Assembly: GCF_019693215.1 (NCBI RefSeq)
Contig: NZ_CP081183.1
Coordinates: forward strand, 2,297,226-2,361,225
Length of the DNA: 64,000 nt
From: Salinarchaeum sp. IM2453
Lineage (GTDB): Archaea > Halobacteriota > Halobacteria > Halobacteriales > Salinarchaeaceae
Reading direction: 5' to 3'
A program made the translations under genes and the position numbers. Below are positions 28,141 to 36,239 of this stretch, piece after piece; within the stretch, counting starts at the first letter, position 1; every line of letters starts with the position of its first letter. The notes beneath the pieces were generated by a model that saw nothing but the letters and a program-made list of their open reading frames with translations, did not search any database and was not told where the DNA came from.

Positions 28141-28520
28141 AACTTCCCCCGCCCTACTCTGCTCGGGCTGCACCCTCGCTTCGTTGAGGACGGGGCTTCC
28201 TGTCTCTCGAACAGGACTTCCTGATTGCACGACGGCACTTGCAGACACTTCATGGGTGGCATCCGTGTCCACAGCGGTGCCAGTCTCCGCAGGCGTTGCT
28301 TTGGATTGTCCAAATCCTACTTGCTGGTGACGGAAAAATAGCGACTGACCGCGGGTATGATCCCGCTCTAAGCCAGCCTCATGAATGGATTCCGTCACAA
28401 TGTAGCGTATATCATCAACCGAATTGAATGTTGGTTACAGCGAGCGTGCGGCTGTATCCCCGCCCTACTCGCTCCCGTTGATCGCTCCTTGAGGACGAAA
28501 ACGTAACCTAAAAGTTAAAT
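28141..28520. mobile_element. Decayed IS-derived element (family B), copy 1
   Basis: A GC-richer 380-base block with no intact gene. It starts with CCCCGCCCTACTC and ends with CTCCTTGAGGACGA, CGTAACCT and AGTTAAA. Its middle resembles, on the minus strand, the C-terminal tail of a transposase (PAETGTAVDTDATHEV, a phrase like those in haloarchaeal IS-encoded proteins). The same order of blocks appears at 45244-45589, so both descend from one element. Parts resembling its outer end alone occur at 30645, 32670 and 60399. Confidence 0.6.
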
Positions 28521-28675
28521 CCACGTTTGTGAAGGTAGTCGAGACGATATACTCAATTTTCAGACTACTAATTATACACTTAGAATACATTCGTTTAATT
28601 ATATCAATTCTATGTATAATGCTGACTGAAAAGCTATATACGAGTTCCTGCCGTTCGATTGAATGCTGCCAATAG

Positions 28676-29587
28676 ATGAATACATATCGGACGATCGGGG
28701 TTTTTGCTTTGTTAGCATTTTTCTGGGGGACGGCCTTTGTTGCAATCAGAGCTGGTCTTGCTAATCTTCCGCCTGTTCTCTTTGCTGGATTTCGGTATGA
28801 TATAGCCGCAGTCATCATGCTTGGGTATGCTATATTCGTCACCGAAGACTGGCTACCGCAGTCGAAACCAGACATTATTGCCGTGGGAATCAGTGCCACT
28901 TTCGTTATTGCGTTGTATAATGCATTTCTATTTGTTGGCCAGCAAGAAGTAACATCCGGAGTGGCAGCGATTATTGTTGCGACAAGCCCTATAATTACGA
29001 CTGCTCTTTCGTGGGTTTTGGTCCCAGAGAATCGTTTGACTGTTACTGGTCTTATTGGCTTAGTTGCAGGATTTATTGGTGTTGGACTTGTTGCAGTCCC
29101 TGATCCGACAGCACTTACTACTGGAGAGATAGAGTCTTCCTTGTTGGTCCTGCTCGCTGCATTTTCTGTGGCCTTGGGCAGTGTGCTGCTACAGCGACTC
29201 AATCACTCGCTTTCGACAGAAGCCACGGTTGCTTGGGCCTGTGCTATCGGAGCGATTATGCTTCACGTGATTAGTTTTAGCCTCCCCACAGAGTCATTGA
29301 GCGAAGCTACATTCACATGGGAGGCAGTTATTGCAACTGTGTACCTGGCTGTCTTCGCAAGCGCAATTGGATATTTCTTCTACTTTGATTTACTTGAGCG
29401 CGTAGGCGCCGTTGAAATTAATCTTGTATCATATGCTGCTCCAGTATTCGCTGCACTATTTGGGTGGTTGTTACTAGATGAGCAAATTACAGCTCAGACC
29501 GTGCTTGGATTCGGCATTATCTTTGCTGGATTTGTCTTGTTAAAGCGTGATGCGCTCGTACAGCGTGTGCATACACATATACTATGA
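28676..29587 (+). CDS. DMT-superfamily (EamA) transporter
   Basis: Ten predicted membrane helices in two homologous halves over 303 residues, typical of EamA exporters or permeases. Each half has the characteristic motif start (FFWGTAFVAIRAGLANLPP near residue 15, and a second-half SAIGYFFYFDLLERVGAVE near 230). A KRD-type cytoplasmic tail follows. Substrate is unknown; members export amino acids, nucleosides or other metabolites. It begins just after the decayed family B element. Confidence 0.88.
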   Translation: MNTYRTIGVFALLAFFWGTAFVAIRAGLANLPPVLFAGFRYDIAAVIMLGYAIFVTEDWLPQSKPDIIAVGISATFVIALYNAFLFVGQQEVTSGVAAIIVATSPIITTALSWVLVPENRLTVTGLIGLVAGFIGVGLVAVPDPTALTTGEIESSLLVLLAAFSVALGSVLLQRLNHSLSTEATVAWACAIGAIMLHVISFSLPTESLSEATFTWEAVIATVYLAVFASAIGYFFYFDLLERVGAVEINLVSYAAPVFAALFGWLLLDEQITAQTVLGFGIIFAGFVLLKRDALVQRVHTHIL

Positions 29588-29642
29588 AACGAACCGAGCC
29601 AGGTAAGAACTATTATCCGACACCATAGCGTATCTTCAATTA

Positions 29643-29948
29643 ATGAACCTGCGATCCAAGCCGTACTTCCCAGTATTGATGACGATACTTATCGCCGGGC
29701 TTGGCCATGCTTTTCTTGGATATATCCGCAGGGGTATCATCTGGTTTGGTGGATATGTGTTTGCACTTGTTGGGTTGAGCGCATATACACCAATACTATT
29801 TGGTGGAGACGTTACATCACCATTCTTATTGCAATTAGTCGAGGGAGAGATTGCTCCAACTGGAGCAGTATTCCCTCTTGTAGTCCTTGTCCTCTGCATA
29901 ATAGATGTGTATCTGTTACACCGAGCAAATAGTCAGACCTCAGACTGA
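29643..29948 (+). CDS. Small membrane protein, unknown function
   Basis: A 101-residue protein with three hydrophobic segments (about 9-27, 33-53 and 74-93). It begins RSKPYFPVLMTILIAGLGHAF, a layout similar to small TM2-like membrane proteins in haloarchaea, but I cannot name a family. It lies 55 bases after the DMT transporter on the same strand and could share its transcript. Confidence 0.65.
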   Translation: MNLRSKPYFPVLMTILIAGLGHAFLGYIRRGIIWFGGYVFALVGLSAYTPILFGGDVTSPFLLQLVEGEIAPTGAVFPLVVLVLCIIDVYLLHRANSQTSD

Positions 29949-30088
29949 GGACACTAAGAGCTGACGGCAAGTCTTAGACAACAACGTCTGAAAGTATTCG
30001 ATATTTAATAATAAATATAGAGATTCATACAAAGAAGCAAGTCACAAAATGACTAAACTTACGAGTCCCTCATCCTGCTATACGAGCA

Positions 30089-30625
30089 ATGGGAAATAAA
30101 GGGAAAATACATCTTTACTATGGACCTGGGAAAGGAAAGACAACTGCAGCAATTGGAACTGTTCTTCGGTTTCTCGGTCACGATAGCTCGGCAGTAGTAT
30201 TGCAGTTTATGAAGGGAAATCAATCCATTGGCAGTGAATACGGAGAGATAACGTATCTTAACGATGTTGAATCAGTTGATATTTTCCAATATCCTACACG
30301 GCACTTGACTCCTGACATGAGCCTAACACAGGATGAACAGGGACGTATACAGACAGGAATAAACAAAGCAAAAGATGCTGTTTCTGCTGCTGACACTGAT
30401 GTTGTTGTCCTTGACGAACTCTCACTTCTATGGGCCTTCGATATCTGCGATGTAAAAACGATTCTAAATATCTGTAGTGCAAAACGCGAACGGACAGAAT
30501 TGCTCATCACCGGTCGACAAGCCCCGCCGGAACTTGTCGATCGTGCGGATTATGTCACATATATGGCTGAAATAAAACATCCATATCAGAAGGACGTTCC
30601 TCCACGAGAAGGTGTCGAACGATAG
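30089..30625 (+). CDS. cobA: Cob(I)yrinic acid a,c-diamide adenosyltransferase
   Basis: ATP:corrinoid adenosyltransferase of the CobA/CobO/BtuR family, attaching the 5'-deoxyadenosyl group to cobalt. The P-loop YYGPGKGKTTAAIG occurs near residue 10-25, followed by VVLQFMKG, VVVLDELSLLWAF and LLITGRQAPPELVDRADYVTYM. The length of 178 residues is right for the family. It stands alone here rather than in a cobalamin operon. It could provide adenosylcobalamin for the methylmalonyl-CoA mutase 20 kb away. Confidence 0.93.
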   Translation: MGNKGKIHLYYGPGKGKTTAAIGTVLRFLGHDSSAVVLQFMKGNQSIGSEYGEITYLNDVESVDIFQYPTRHLTPDMSLTQDEQGRIQTGINKAKDAVSAADTDVVVLDELSLLWAFDICDVKTILNICSAKRERTELLITGRQAPPELVDRADYVTYMAEIKHPYQKDVPPREGVER

Positions 30626-30644
30626 GCCGCTCTTCCAAGTGACC

Positions 30645-30703
30645 ACCTTACTCGCTCCGGCCGGTCGCTTCTTGACGACGGGGACGTAGCCTGTAGGAAT
30701 TAA
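30645..30703. repeat. Family B repeat between convergent genes
   Basis: Contains ACCTTACTCGCTCCGG, GTCGCTTCTTGACGACGG and GGACGTAGCCTGTAGG, then AATTAAA. It matches the outer end of the family B elements. It lies directly after cobA and its last bases include the stop codon of the photolyase-family gene on the opposite strand. Confidence 0.6.
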
Positions 30704-32253
30704 AACTGCTCAAGTGTTGATTGATCATCTGTATGCAATGAAACCTCATCTAACTCAGGAATCGTCTCAACTGGTGTTGATGGTGGGTCACCGTCGGGTA
30801 ATTCACTTGGTGGAGTATCTAAACGTGCAAGTGACGCTCGACGAGCTATTGATTCTGTATGTAGTGCCTGTCTTGCTGGCACTTTTAGTTGCTCGTATAA
30901 CTGATGTGCACGCTCACGTGCTTGAGCAAACTCAACGACTGGCTCAGGATAGTCTTTCCCGATAATACAGTTTGCCTCTTGCTGAGTTTGTTCTGGAGCA
31001 CGTTCTGGTCGCTCTAAGTATCCGACTGGAAAATCCTGAAGCTCCGGAATATATTGCTTGATAAATTCCCCTTCTGGATCATTGTCTTCTACTTGTTTGA
31101 TAGGATTATAAATCCGCATTAGATCTGTTCCAACGGTTCCAGCTTGGTACTGCCACTGCGTATAATTAATGCCTGGGTCCGAGTCGATAAGGTGGTAATG
31201 AAAATAATCTGCCCCGATTTTCCACGGCTGCTGTAAAATATCTGTGAAAAAAGAGACACACATTGCGCGCATTCGGAAATTTAACCATCCTGTTTCTCGC
31301 AGGCATCGCATTGAAGCGTCAACCATTGGATATCCAGTTTCCCCGTACTTCCAAGCACGAACATATTCTGAATTATAATTCTCTGACCGAAGGTCTTCCA
31401 TGACTGGGTTAGCCGCACGCTCTGTCCAGCCAGGCCAGTCGACAAGTTTCTGCAGGTAGTGACGGTTCCAGAACAATCGAGAGATAAACATATCTCGTCC
31501 AGTGCAATCTGGACAGTGCTCCATAACGTACTGATATACCTCGCGGAGTGATAGACATCCAAACCGTAAGTATGGAGAAAGCTGGCTTGTACCTGTCCGA
31601 GCATCACTTGGCGCAGAAATATTCTTTGGATACGATCGAATCTGCCTGGCAAACGACTGTAATGTCTCTACTGCTGCCTGCCTTCCTCCGACTGGTCGAT
31701 TCGTTTTTTGCGGCGTAATTGCGTATTTTCCCTCAATTTCGTCAACTGACACTTGCTCATCAAGCTGCTCAAAATTAATATCATTAATATTAGGTTTGCG
31801 TTGTTCAGCAGTGAACCACTCCTCTACTTCCGCTTCCCAGTTTCTTCGAGACCAACCATCTGATCGTACGAGACCATCTCCTGAAATAAAGTTAACAATT
31901 CTCTTATCAGATAGTTTTTGATCGCGTTGATAGCCATGTCTTGCCGTAGGGTCGGCGGTGGCAATGACTTCCCATCCCTGTTTTGAGAGTCGCTGCAGAA
32001 GCTCGACTGGATCTCCGTGCCTGTAAATGAGATCTCCACCGACCGCTGTGTATAACTGCTCTAATGACTGAAGTGAATCATGTAAGAAGGCGATTCTGGA
32101 ATCACAAGCAAGACCGTCTTCCCCGTAAAACGCCGGGTCAAAAACAAAAAGAGGCATAACAGTGTCGTAATTTTCAGTTGCATACGCGACAGCGGCATGG
32201 TCAGATAAGCGAAGCCGCCGTCGGTGCCAGATAATTGCCTTCTCGACCGGCAT
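30700..32253 (-). CDS. Cryptochrome/photolyase family protein
   Basis: FAD-containing light-dependent DNA repair enzyme or photoreceptor. The N-terminal antenna-binding domain begins AIIWHRRRLRLSDHAA; the FAD domain carries TSQLSPYLRFGCLS, RLFWNRHYLQKL, GYPMVDASMRCL and WQYQAGTVGTD, followed by IKQYIPELQDFP. The chain is about 517 residues, longer than class I photolyases because of a C-terminal tail rich in Pro, Asp and Ser. Whether it repairs CPDs, repairs (6-4) products or only senses light cannot be settled by eye. An ATG at 32271 adds six residues. A perfect 24-base palindrome lies 82 bases upstream. Confidence 0.88.
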   Translation of the reverse strand: MPVEKAIIWHRRRLRLSDHAAVAYATENYDTVMPLFVFDPAFYGEDGLACDSRIAFLHDSLQSLEQLYTAVGGDLIYRHGDPVELLQRLSKQGWEVIATADPTARHGYQRDQKLSDKRIVNFISGDGLVRSDGWSRRNWEAEVEEWFTAEQRKPNINDINFEQLDEQVSVDEIEGKYAITPQKTNRPVGGRQAAVETLQSFARQIRSYPKNISAPSDARTGTSQLSPYLRFGCLSLREVYQYVMEHCPDCTGRDMFISRLFWNRHYLQKLVDWPGWTERAANPVMEDLRSENYNSEYVRAWKYGETGYPMVDASMRCLRETGWLNFRMRAMCVSFFTDILQQPWKIGADYFHYHLIDSDPGINYTQWQYQAGTVGTDLMRIYNPIKQVEDNDPEGEFIKQYIPELQDFPVGYLERPERAPEQTQQEANCIIGKDYPEPVVEFAQARERAHQLYEQLKVPARQALHTESIARRASLARLDTPPSELPDGDPPSTPVETIPELDEVSLHTDDQSTLEQF

Positions 32254-32334
32254 TATACATCCATTAGTCATCCCCCGTGATAGGCTACCGGAAGCCCGAT
32301 GACATTGCCCATATTTAAGTAAAATTATATTGGC

Positions 32335-32358
32335 GATCTCAAGGCATATCTTGAGATC
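32335..32358. promoter_or_regulatory. Perfect palindrome upstream of cryptochrome/photolyase gene
   Basis: GATCTCAAG, a six-base spacer GCATAT, and CTTGAGATC form nine-base perfect arms. It lies about 20 bases upstream of a minus-strand TATA-like ACTTAAATATG (near 32316), where an activator or repressor could act. It also faces the small plus-strand ORF at 32429. An operator is more likely than a terminator because the arms are not GC-rich and no gene ends here. Confidence 0.5.
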
Positions 32359-32428
32359 TATACTCTGGATAAAATATAATTAAGGATCGTTATGTTTATA
32401 ATGGTACTGAACAATAGTGAAGGATACG

Positions 32429-32581
32429 ATGCGAGAAACCGATCCCGCCCCGGTCGTTCCAGTCATGCCGACTGCAAATACTGAAAACAGTGAACGGTCT
32501 GATGTAAGTGCCGATGGAGGGAAACGTCGTACCCTCCCACCAAAACCAACAGATGCACCAATTGTACCAGATTGCTCATAA
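32429..32581 (+). CDS. Small ORF, unknown, possibly real
   Basis: Fifty codons from an ATG with a TATA-like TTTATAATGG about 30 bases upstream. The peptide is rich in Pro, Asp, Ser and Thr (RETDPAPVVPVMP, ADGGKRRTLPPKPT) and would be intrinsically disordered. It ends 18 bases before a family C/B repeat. It may be a small protein, or the tail of a decayed element-encoded gene. I recognise no family. Confidence 0.3.
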   Translation: MRETDPAPVVPVMPTANTENSERSDVSADGGKRRTLPPKPTDAPIVPDCS

Positions 32582-32598
32582 ATCCGGGCGGGACAGCT

Positions 32599-32740
32599 GT
32601 GAACTGCCTCGAGGTCAAGCCCCGTGGCATTCGCCTCGATTTTCTGTAAAGGCTGATCCGGCTGTGTGTTTTAACTCTTACAGGCTACGTCCCCGTCCTC
32701 AAGGAGCGAACCGCGTCAGCGGTGAGTGAGTAGGCAGGGG
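32599..32740. repeat. Joined family C and family B repeats (inverted)
   Basis: 32599-32640 is an inverted family C copy (GAACTGCCTCGAGGTCAAG, CCCCGTGGCA). 32670-32740 is an inverted family B end (AACTCTTACAGGCTACG, CCCCGTCCTCAAGGAGCGA, GTGAGTGAGTAGGCAGGG). The close pairing suggests that the two families are parts or ends of one element type. No transposase coding sequence remains between them. Confidence 0.6.
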
Positions 32741-32895
32741 TAGTTCACTCGCACTAGCAAGTTACTGTAAACAGACTGTGTTATAGTACACCGGATTGTC
32801 TTGAATCTATCTTATTGGTAGGATAACGTAACGATCAGAGTACACTGTGAGTCCAAAGCGATGCCTATTAATCAAGGAAAACGTTATACTAAATC

Positions 32896-33084
32896 ATGAC
32901 AACCAACGAAGATACTATTACAGCAGAGGACCCCATCACTGGCGAAGAAATTGAGCTTCCAGCTGATCTTGAAGTTGGACAGATTGTTGATAGCCCAGTA
33001 ACTGGAGCAGAGCTTGAGGTTATCTCCACTGACCCAATTGAACTCGAAGAAGCACCTGACCTCGAAGAAGACTGGGGCGAATAA
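32896..33084 (+). CDS. LysW/ArgW-like carrier protein without zinc cysteines
   Basis: A 62-residue acidic protein matching the amino-group carrier LysW/ArgW along its length: GEEIELPADLEVGQIVDSP, TGAELEVIS and the signature tail EDWGE. In lysine or arginine synthesis the terminal glutamate is ligated to the growing substrate by LysX/ArgX. Normal LysW has two CxxC pairs binding zinc; here those places hold D12/T15 and S33/T36, and no cysteine remains. The tail that accepts substrate is intact, so carrier function may persist without zinc. No lysine or arginine genes are nearby. A short AT-rich promoter precedes the ATG. Confidence 0.72.
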   Translation: MTTNEDTITAEDPITGEEIELPADLEVGQIVDSPVTGAELEVISTDPIELEEAPDLEEDWGE

Positions 33085-33251
33085 CACATTTCCGAATCTT
33101 TTTGAGGAAGTTAATGGAACAGCTACAGCTATTGAGTATGCCGAGATTTATTCATCCCAACTTAATGCCTACTCTTTTTTCCCACCAGAAAGTAATGTGA
33201 TACTGTTACCTCATCCGATATACACATCTGACTGAAAAAGTACTCATAATT

Positions 33252-33716
33252 ATGGATTTGGACCGTTTTGCAGATGATTCTCCGGAAGATAAGGCACCAG
33301 AAGATGCGCGTATCTGTATTGTTGCTACGCAAACAGACACATTTGATCGCTGTCGGGACGGAATCTATCCATCACCGAAGTCATATGATCGAACACGGGC
33401 GGATTTCGAGTACATGGCTTTTTACCGAACAGCACCAGTCTCAGCAATTACACACTATGCGACAGTCCAGAACCGTACTGAGCAGACACGTGGAGAACCC
33501 GGTCCAATGAATGAAAAAGACTGGCAGAAGCTGATTGATCCGTTTTCCAGTGAACGTGTTGTTGTTGTATTTGAAATCGGGGAACTAATTCCAATAGATA
33601 ATCCTGTCAAGAATGATATGAACGGGGTGAGAGGTGCTTGGTACTGCACGATAAACGATATTCGTGAGTCAGCAACACTATCTGAGCTGGAGACTGTAGC
33701 CAGCACAAGTTCTTGA
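33252..33716 (+). CDS. Hypothetical protein
   Basis: A 154-residue soluble protein I cannot assign with confidence. The central part (ICIVATQTDTFDRC, YPSPKSYDRTRAD, EYMAFYRTAPVSAITHYATV) alternates beta-strands and charged loops, somewhat like PUA/ASCH/EVE-type nucleic-acid binding domains that open with a short strand and contain an aromatic cage. That resemblance is weak. It follows the LysW-like gene by 167 bases and is convergent with the photolyase gene, 25 bases apart. Confidence 0.6.
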   Translation: MDLDRFADDSPEDKAPEDARICIVATQTDTFDRCRDGIYPSPKSYDRTRADFEYMAFYRTAPVSAITHYATVQNRTEQTRGEPGPMNEKDWQKLIDPFSSERVVVVFEIGELIPIDNPVKNDMNGVRGAWYCTINDIRESATLSELETVASTSS

Positions 33717-33741
33717 CCAGCCGGGGATAGCTCGCTGGAAA

Positions 33742-35127
33742 CTATCGTTTCCCAAGAGCTTCTTCAAAAACACGCTGTGCCCGCTCATATCCTCCATTTC
33801 GGTCAACAATTGGATGTGGGTATTGAGGGGCTAACTGACTTCGTTCACCCGGAGACAGTGTTGGCCAGTCGACAATCTTGTCTGCAGGAACATCTTGAAG
33901 CTCTGGAATATATTGTTTGACGTATTTAGCTCCTGAATCATACTTTGCGAGCTGACTTACAGGGTCGAAAATTCGGACATCAACCGAATCTGTTCCCGTT
34001 GAAGCAATCCACTGCCAACTTCCATGGTTGGACGCGTAATCATGGTCAATTAGCTGTTTAGTAAAGTATCGAGCTCCTTTCCGCCAATCAATTAGGAGGT
34101 GCTTTGTTAAAAAGCTAGCTACAACCTGCCGTGGTCGGTTGTGAATGTATCCTTCCTGCTCTAGCTGACGCATGCCAGCATCGACAAGCGGATATCCAGT
34201 CTTTCCGTTAGCCCATGCTTTGAAGTCTTCTTGGTCATTGCGCCAGTCAATATCATTTGGGAACGTCTTGTAGTTTGAGACTGCCAAATCTGGCATATAG
34301 TACAGTAAGTGATAGTTTTGTTCACGCCAGCTTAGCTCGTACCGGTACTTATCGACGTTGCGGCGCTCAGAACCATGAACAGCATTGTATACCTCGCTTG
34401 CCGCTGCCCAGATCTCTCGAATCCCAATCGCCCCTACAGATATATACGGAGACATCCGCGAGACGGTGGTTTTCGGGGATTCAACAGCGCCCGCTAAGTC
34501 ATCTCGGTTGTCATTATATGAAGTGATACCTTCGTCAATGAATGTATCCAAGCGCTCGCGAGCCCCCTCGTAGCCTGGTTTGGGTAGTTCAATATCAGAC
34601 GAAGGTGATGGGACTGTTTTTGCATCAGAGAATTCGATAAAGGCATCTGTATCAGGATCACTGAACGGTGATAGCTTAGGAACGTCTTCCCAGTCGTCAT
34701 AAAATTGGCTGTGATTAGGATACTTAGCATCCAAACGGCTAGGACTTACGAGGACAAGGTCAGTCAGTGATTTGATATCGATATCTTCAGCACTTAGGGT
34801 ATCTTTGACTGCTTTCTCACGATTTCGTCGCGCTGGACGGTAGTGTTCATTGTATACAACTCGATCAGCATTGTGCTTGGCCGCAATGTTAGGGAGTACC
34901 TCTTCCGGTGATCCGGACCGAACCAGTAAATCACTGCCGAGAGATCGATATTGATCCTGCAGTTCGCGGATACACTGGAAGTAAAATGACCGCTGTCTAG
35001 AACCAATCGTACCAAGCAATTCAGTGTCATACACAAACACCGGTAAAACATTACCACTTCGAGTGGCAGCCGTTAGCCCGGCATTGTCATGGATTCGTGG
35101 ATCACGACGATGCCAAAAAATCTGCAT
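33742..35127 (-). CDS. phr: Deoxyribodipyrimidine photolyase
   Basis: Class I-type photolyase (461 residues) that repairs UV-induced cyclobutane pyrimidine dimers with blue light. The N-terminal antenna domain begins MQIFWHRRDPRIHDNAGL. The FAD-binding region has SRMSPYISVGAIGIREIW, YRYELSWREQNYHLL, KTGYPLVDAGMRQL, NRPRQVVASFLTKHLL, DWRKGARYF and NHGSWQWIASTGTD. The C-terminal KYVKQYIPELQDVP segment matches the family. Compared with the neighbour at 30700-32253 it has no long tail, so it is the better candidate for the dedicated repair enzyme. Confidence 0.92.
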   Translation of the reverse strand: MQIFWHRRDPRIHDNAGLTAATRSGNVLPVFVYDTELLGTIGSRQRSFYFQCIRELQDQYRSLGSDLLVRSGSPEEVLPNIAAKHNADRVVYNEHYRPARRNREKAVKDTLSAEDIDIKSLTDLVLVSPSRLDAKYPNHSQFYDDWEDVPKLSPFSDPDTDAFIEFSDAKTVPSPSSDIELPKPGYEGARERLDTFIDEGITSYNDNRDDLAGAVESPKTTVSRMSPYISVGAIGIREIWAAASEVYNAVHGSERRNVDKYRYELSWREQNYHLLYYMPDLAVSNYKTFPNDIDWRNDQEDFKAWANGKTGYPLVDAGMRQLEQEGYIHNRPRQVVASFLTKHLLIDWRKGARYFTKQLIDHDYASNHGSWQWIASTGTDSVDVRIFDPVSQLAKYDSGAKYVKQYIPELQDVPADKIVDWPTLSPGERSQLAPQYPHPIVDRNGGYERAQRVFEEALGKR

Positions 35128-35171
35128 ATTACTATATAGCTTAGGTACACAATAGTCTGCTTCGCTCCCGA

Positions 35172-35495
35172 ATGATACAGTATATCATACTCATTCCAAA
35201 ACAACGGCTTGAGACTCTGCGCTGTTTGTCAGAACAAGATATATGTTTAGAATTAATGGAATTTGTCGGAATAGACGGAAAGACAGTAACTCACCACCTC
35301 AATGTACTTGAAGAGGCCGATATTGTCTCATCATGCATGGAAGGGTGACGGCGACATTTTCGGCTTGACCGGAATGTGAGAATTGAAATATCACGTTTTC
35401 CTGAACGACGGTTCATCGCACATTCCCCAGAGCAGACGAACAACAGGACAAATAGCCATATCACAGGAGCACTGTTTGACCCCGGTGTGAAGTAA
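35172..35495 (+). pseudogene. ArsR-family winged-helix regulator gene with in-frame stop
   Basis: Reading the plus strand in one frame gives a regulator-like protein from the ATG at 35172 to the TAA at 35493-35495. A single TGA interrupts it at 35346-35348. Before the stop the recognition-helix region reads GKTVTHHLNVLEEADIVSS; after it, RRHFRLDRNVRIEISRFPERRF continues the typical ArsR wing and strand. The N-terminal part (PKQRLETLRCLSEQDI) matches the first helices. A CGA-to-TGA change would explain it. It may be inactive, or the truncated 58-residue part may be all that is made. Confidence 0.65.
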
Positions 35496-35532
35496 CATTC
35501 TATTTTGGGTAAAAAACTGAGTGTGCGATAGG

Positions 35533-35973
35533 CTAGTCAAGTGATCGGTGCATTTTGACATGCTTGATACCCGCATCAAGGAATACATCGCCTGATGCAG
35601 TATAACCGAGCTTCTCATAAAATTCGGTCACTCCAACTTGGGCATACAACAGTACTGAGTTGTACCCCTTCTTTGCTGCAAGTTCCTCCATTCGTTCCAT
35701 CAATTTAGTGCCGATACCATTATCTCGATGGGGATTGCAGACAGCAACCCGTTCAACTTTTGCTGTTGATTGGTCGTACTCTCGGAGTCGCGCAGTGCCG
35801 ACAGGGGTCTCATCTTTCCACGCGAGTGCATGGTATGCTCCCTGATCATTACCATCCATTTCTTCCTGCACTGGCACCCCCTGTTCTTCAACAAATACCT
35901 TCTTTCGTACTTGAAATGCTGGAGCTAGATCATCTGCTGCAGTCCGAACTTCAACAACAATCTGATCTACCAT
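35533..35973 (-). CDS. GNAT-family N-acetyltransferase
   Basis: Acetyl-CoA-dependent acetyltransferase, 146 residues from the ATG at 35973 (a TTG or ATG upstream would add three). It has the N-terminal RKKVFVEEQGVP segment typical of the ElaA/YjcF-like subgroup, the acetyl-CoA loop VERVAVCNPHRDNGIGTKLM and C-terminal VTEFYEKLGY. Substrate unknown; such proteins acetylate small amines or protein N-termini. Its N-terminus points away from the decayed ArsR gene, with which it is convergent. Confidence 0.87.
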   Translation of the reverse strand: MVDQIVVEVRTAADDLAPAFQVRKKVFVEEQGVPVQEEMDGNDQGAYHALAWKDETPVGTARLREYDQSTAKVERVAVCNPHRDNGIGTKLMERMEELAAKKGYNSVLLYAQVGVTEFYEKLGYTASGDVFLDAGIKHVKMHRSLD

Positions 35974-36239
35974 TAACAGCACAATATACCGAATAGAGAG
36001 ATATGTAGGTATTGGAGCTGCAGTGGTTTTCTTTCATTTCAGAGCATATGAACTGTCCGCGTTCAATCAAATAGTAAAGGTCAGTTATATTTGACCGGAA
36101 ACCCCCGACTGAGATTCAAGATGTGACTGTAGCCTATGCAAATCAGAAATAGCTACCGGCACAATATCCCAACAAAGAGGCATAGATCCAGTTGAATCTC
36201 AGAAGGATTTATACAACATTAGAAACTAACCAAATATTA

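Noticed and set aside
28465-29202. 245-codon frame opposite the DMT transporter
   Set aside because: It overlaps a ten-helix transporter with a clear start; the antisense product has no domain and an unusual composition.
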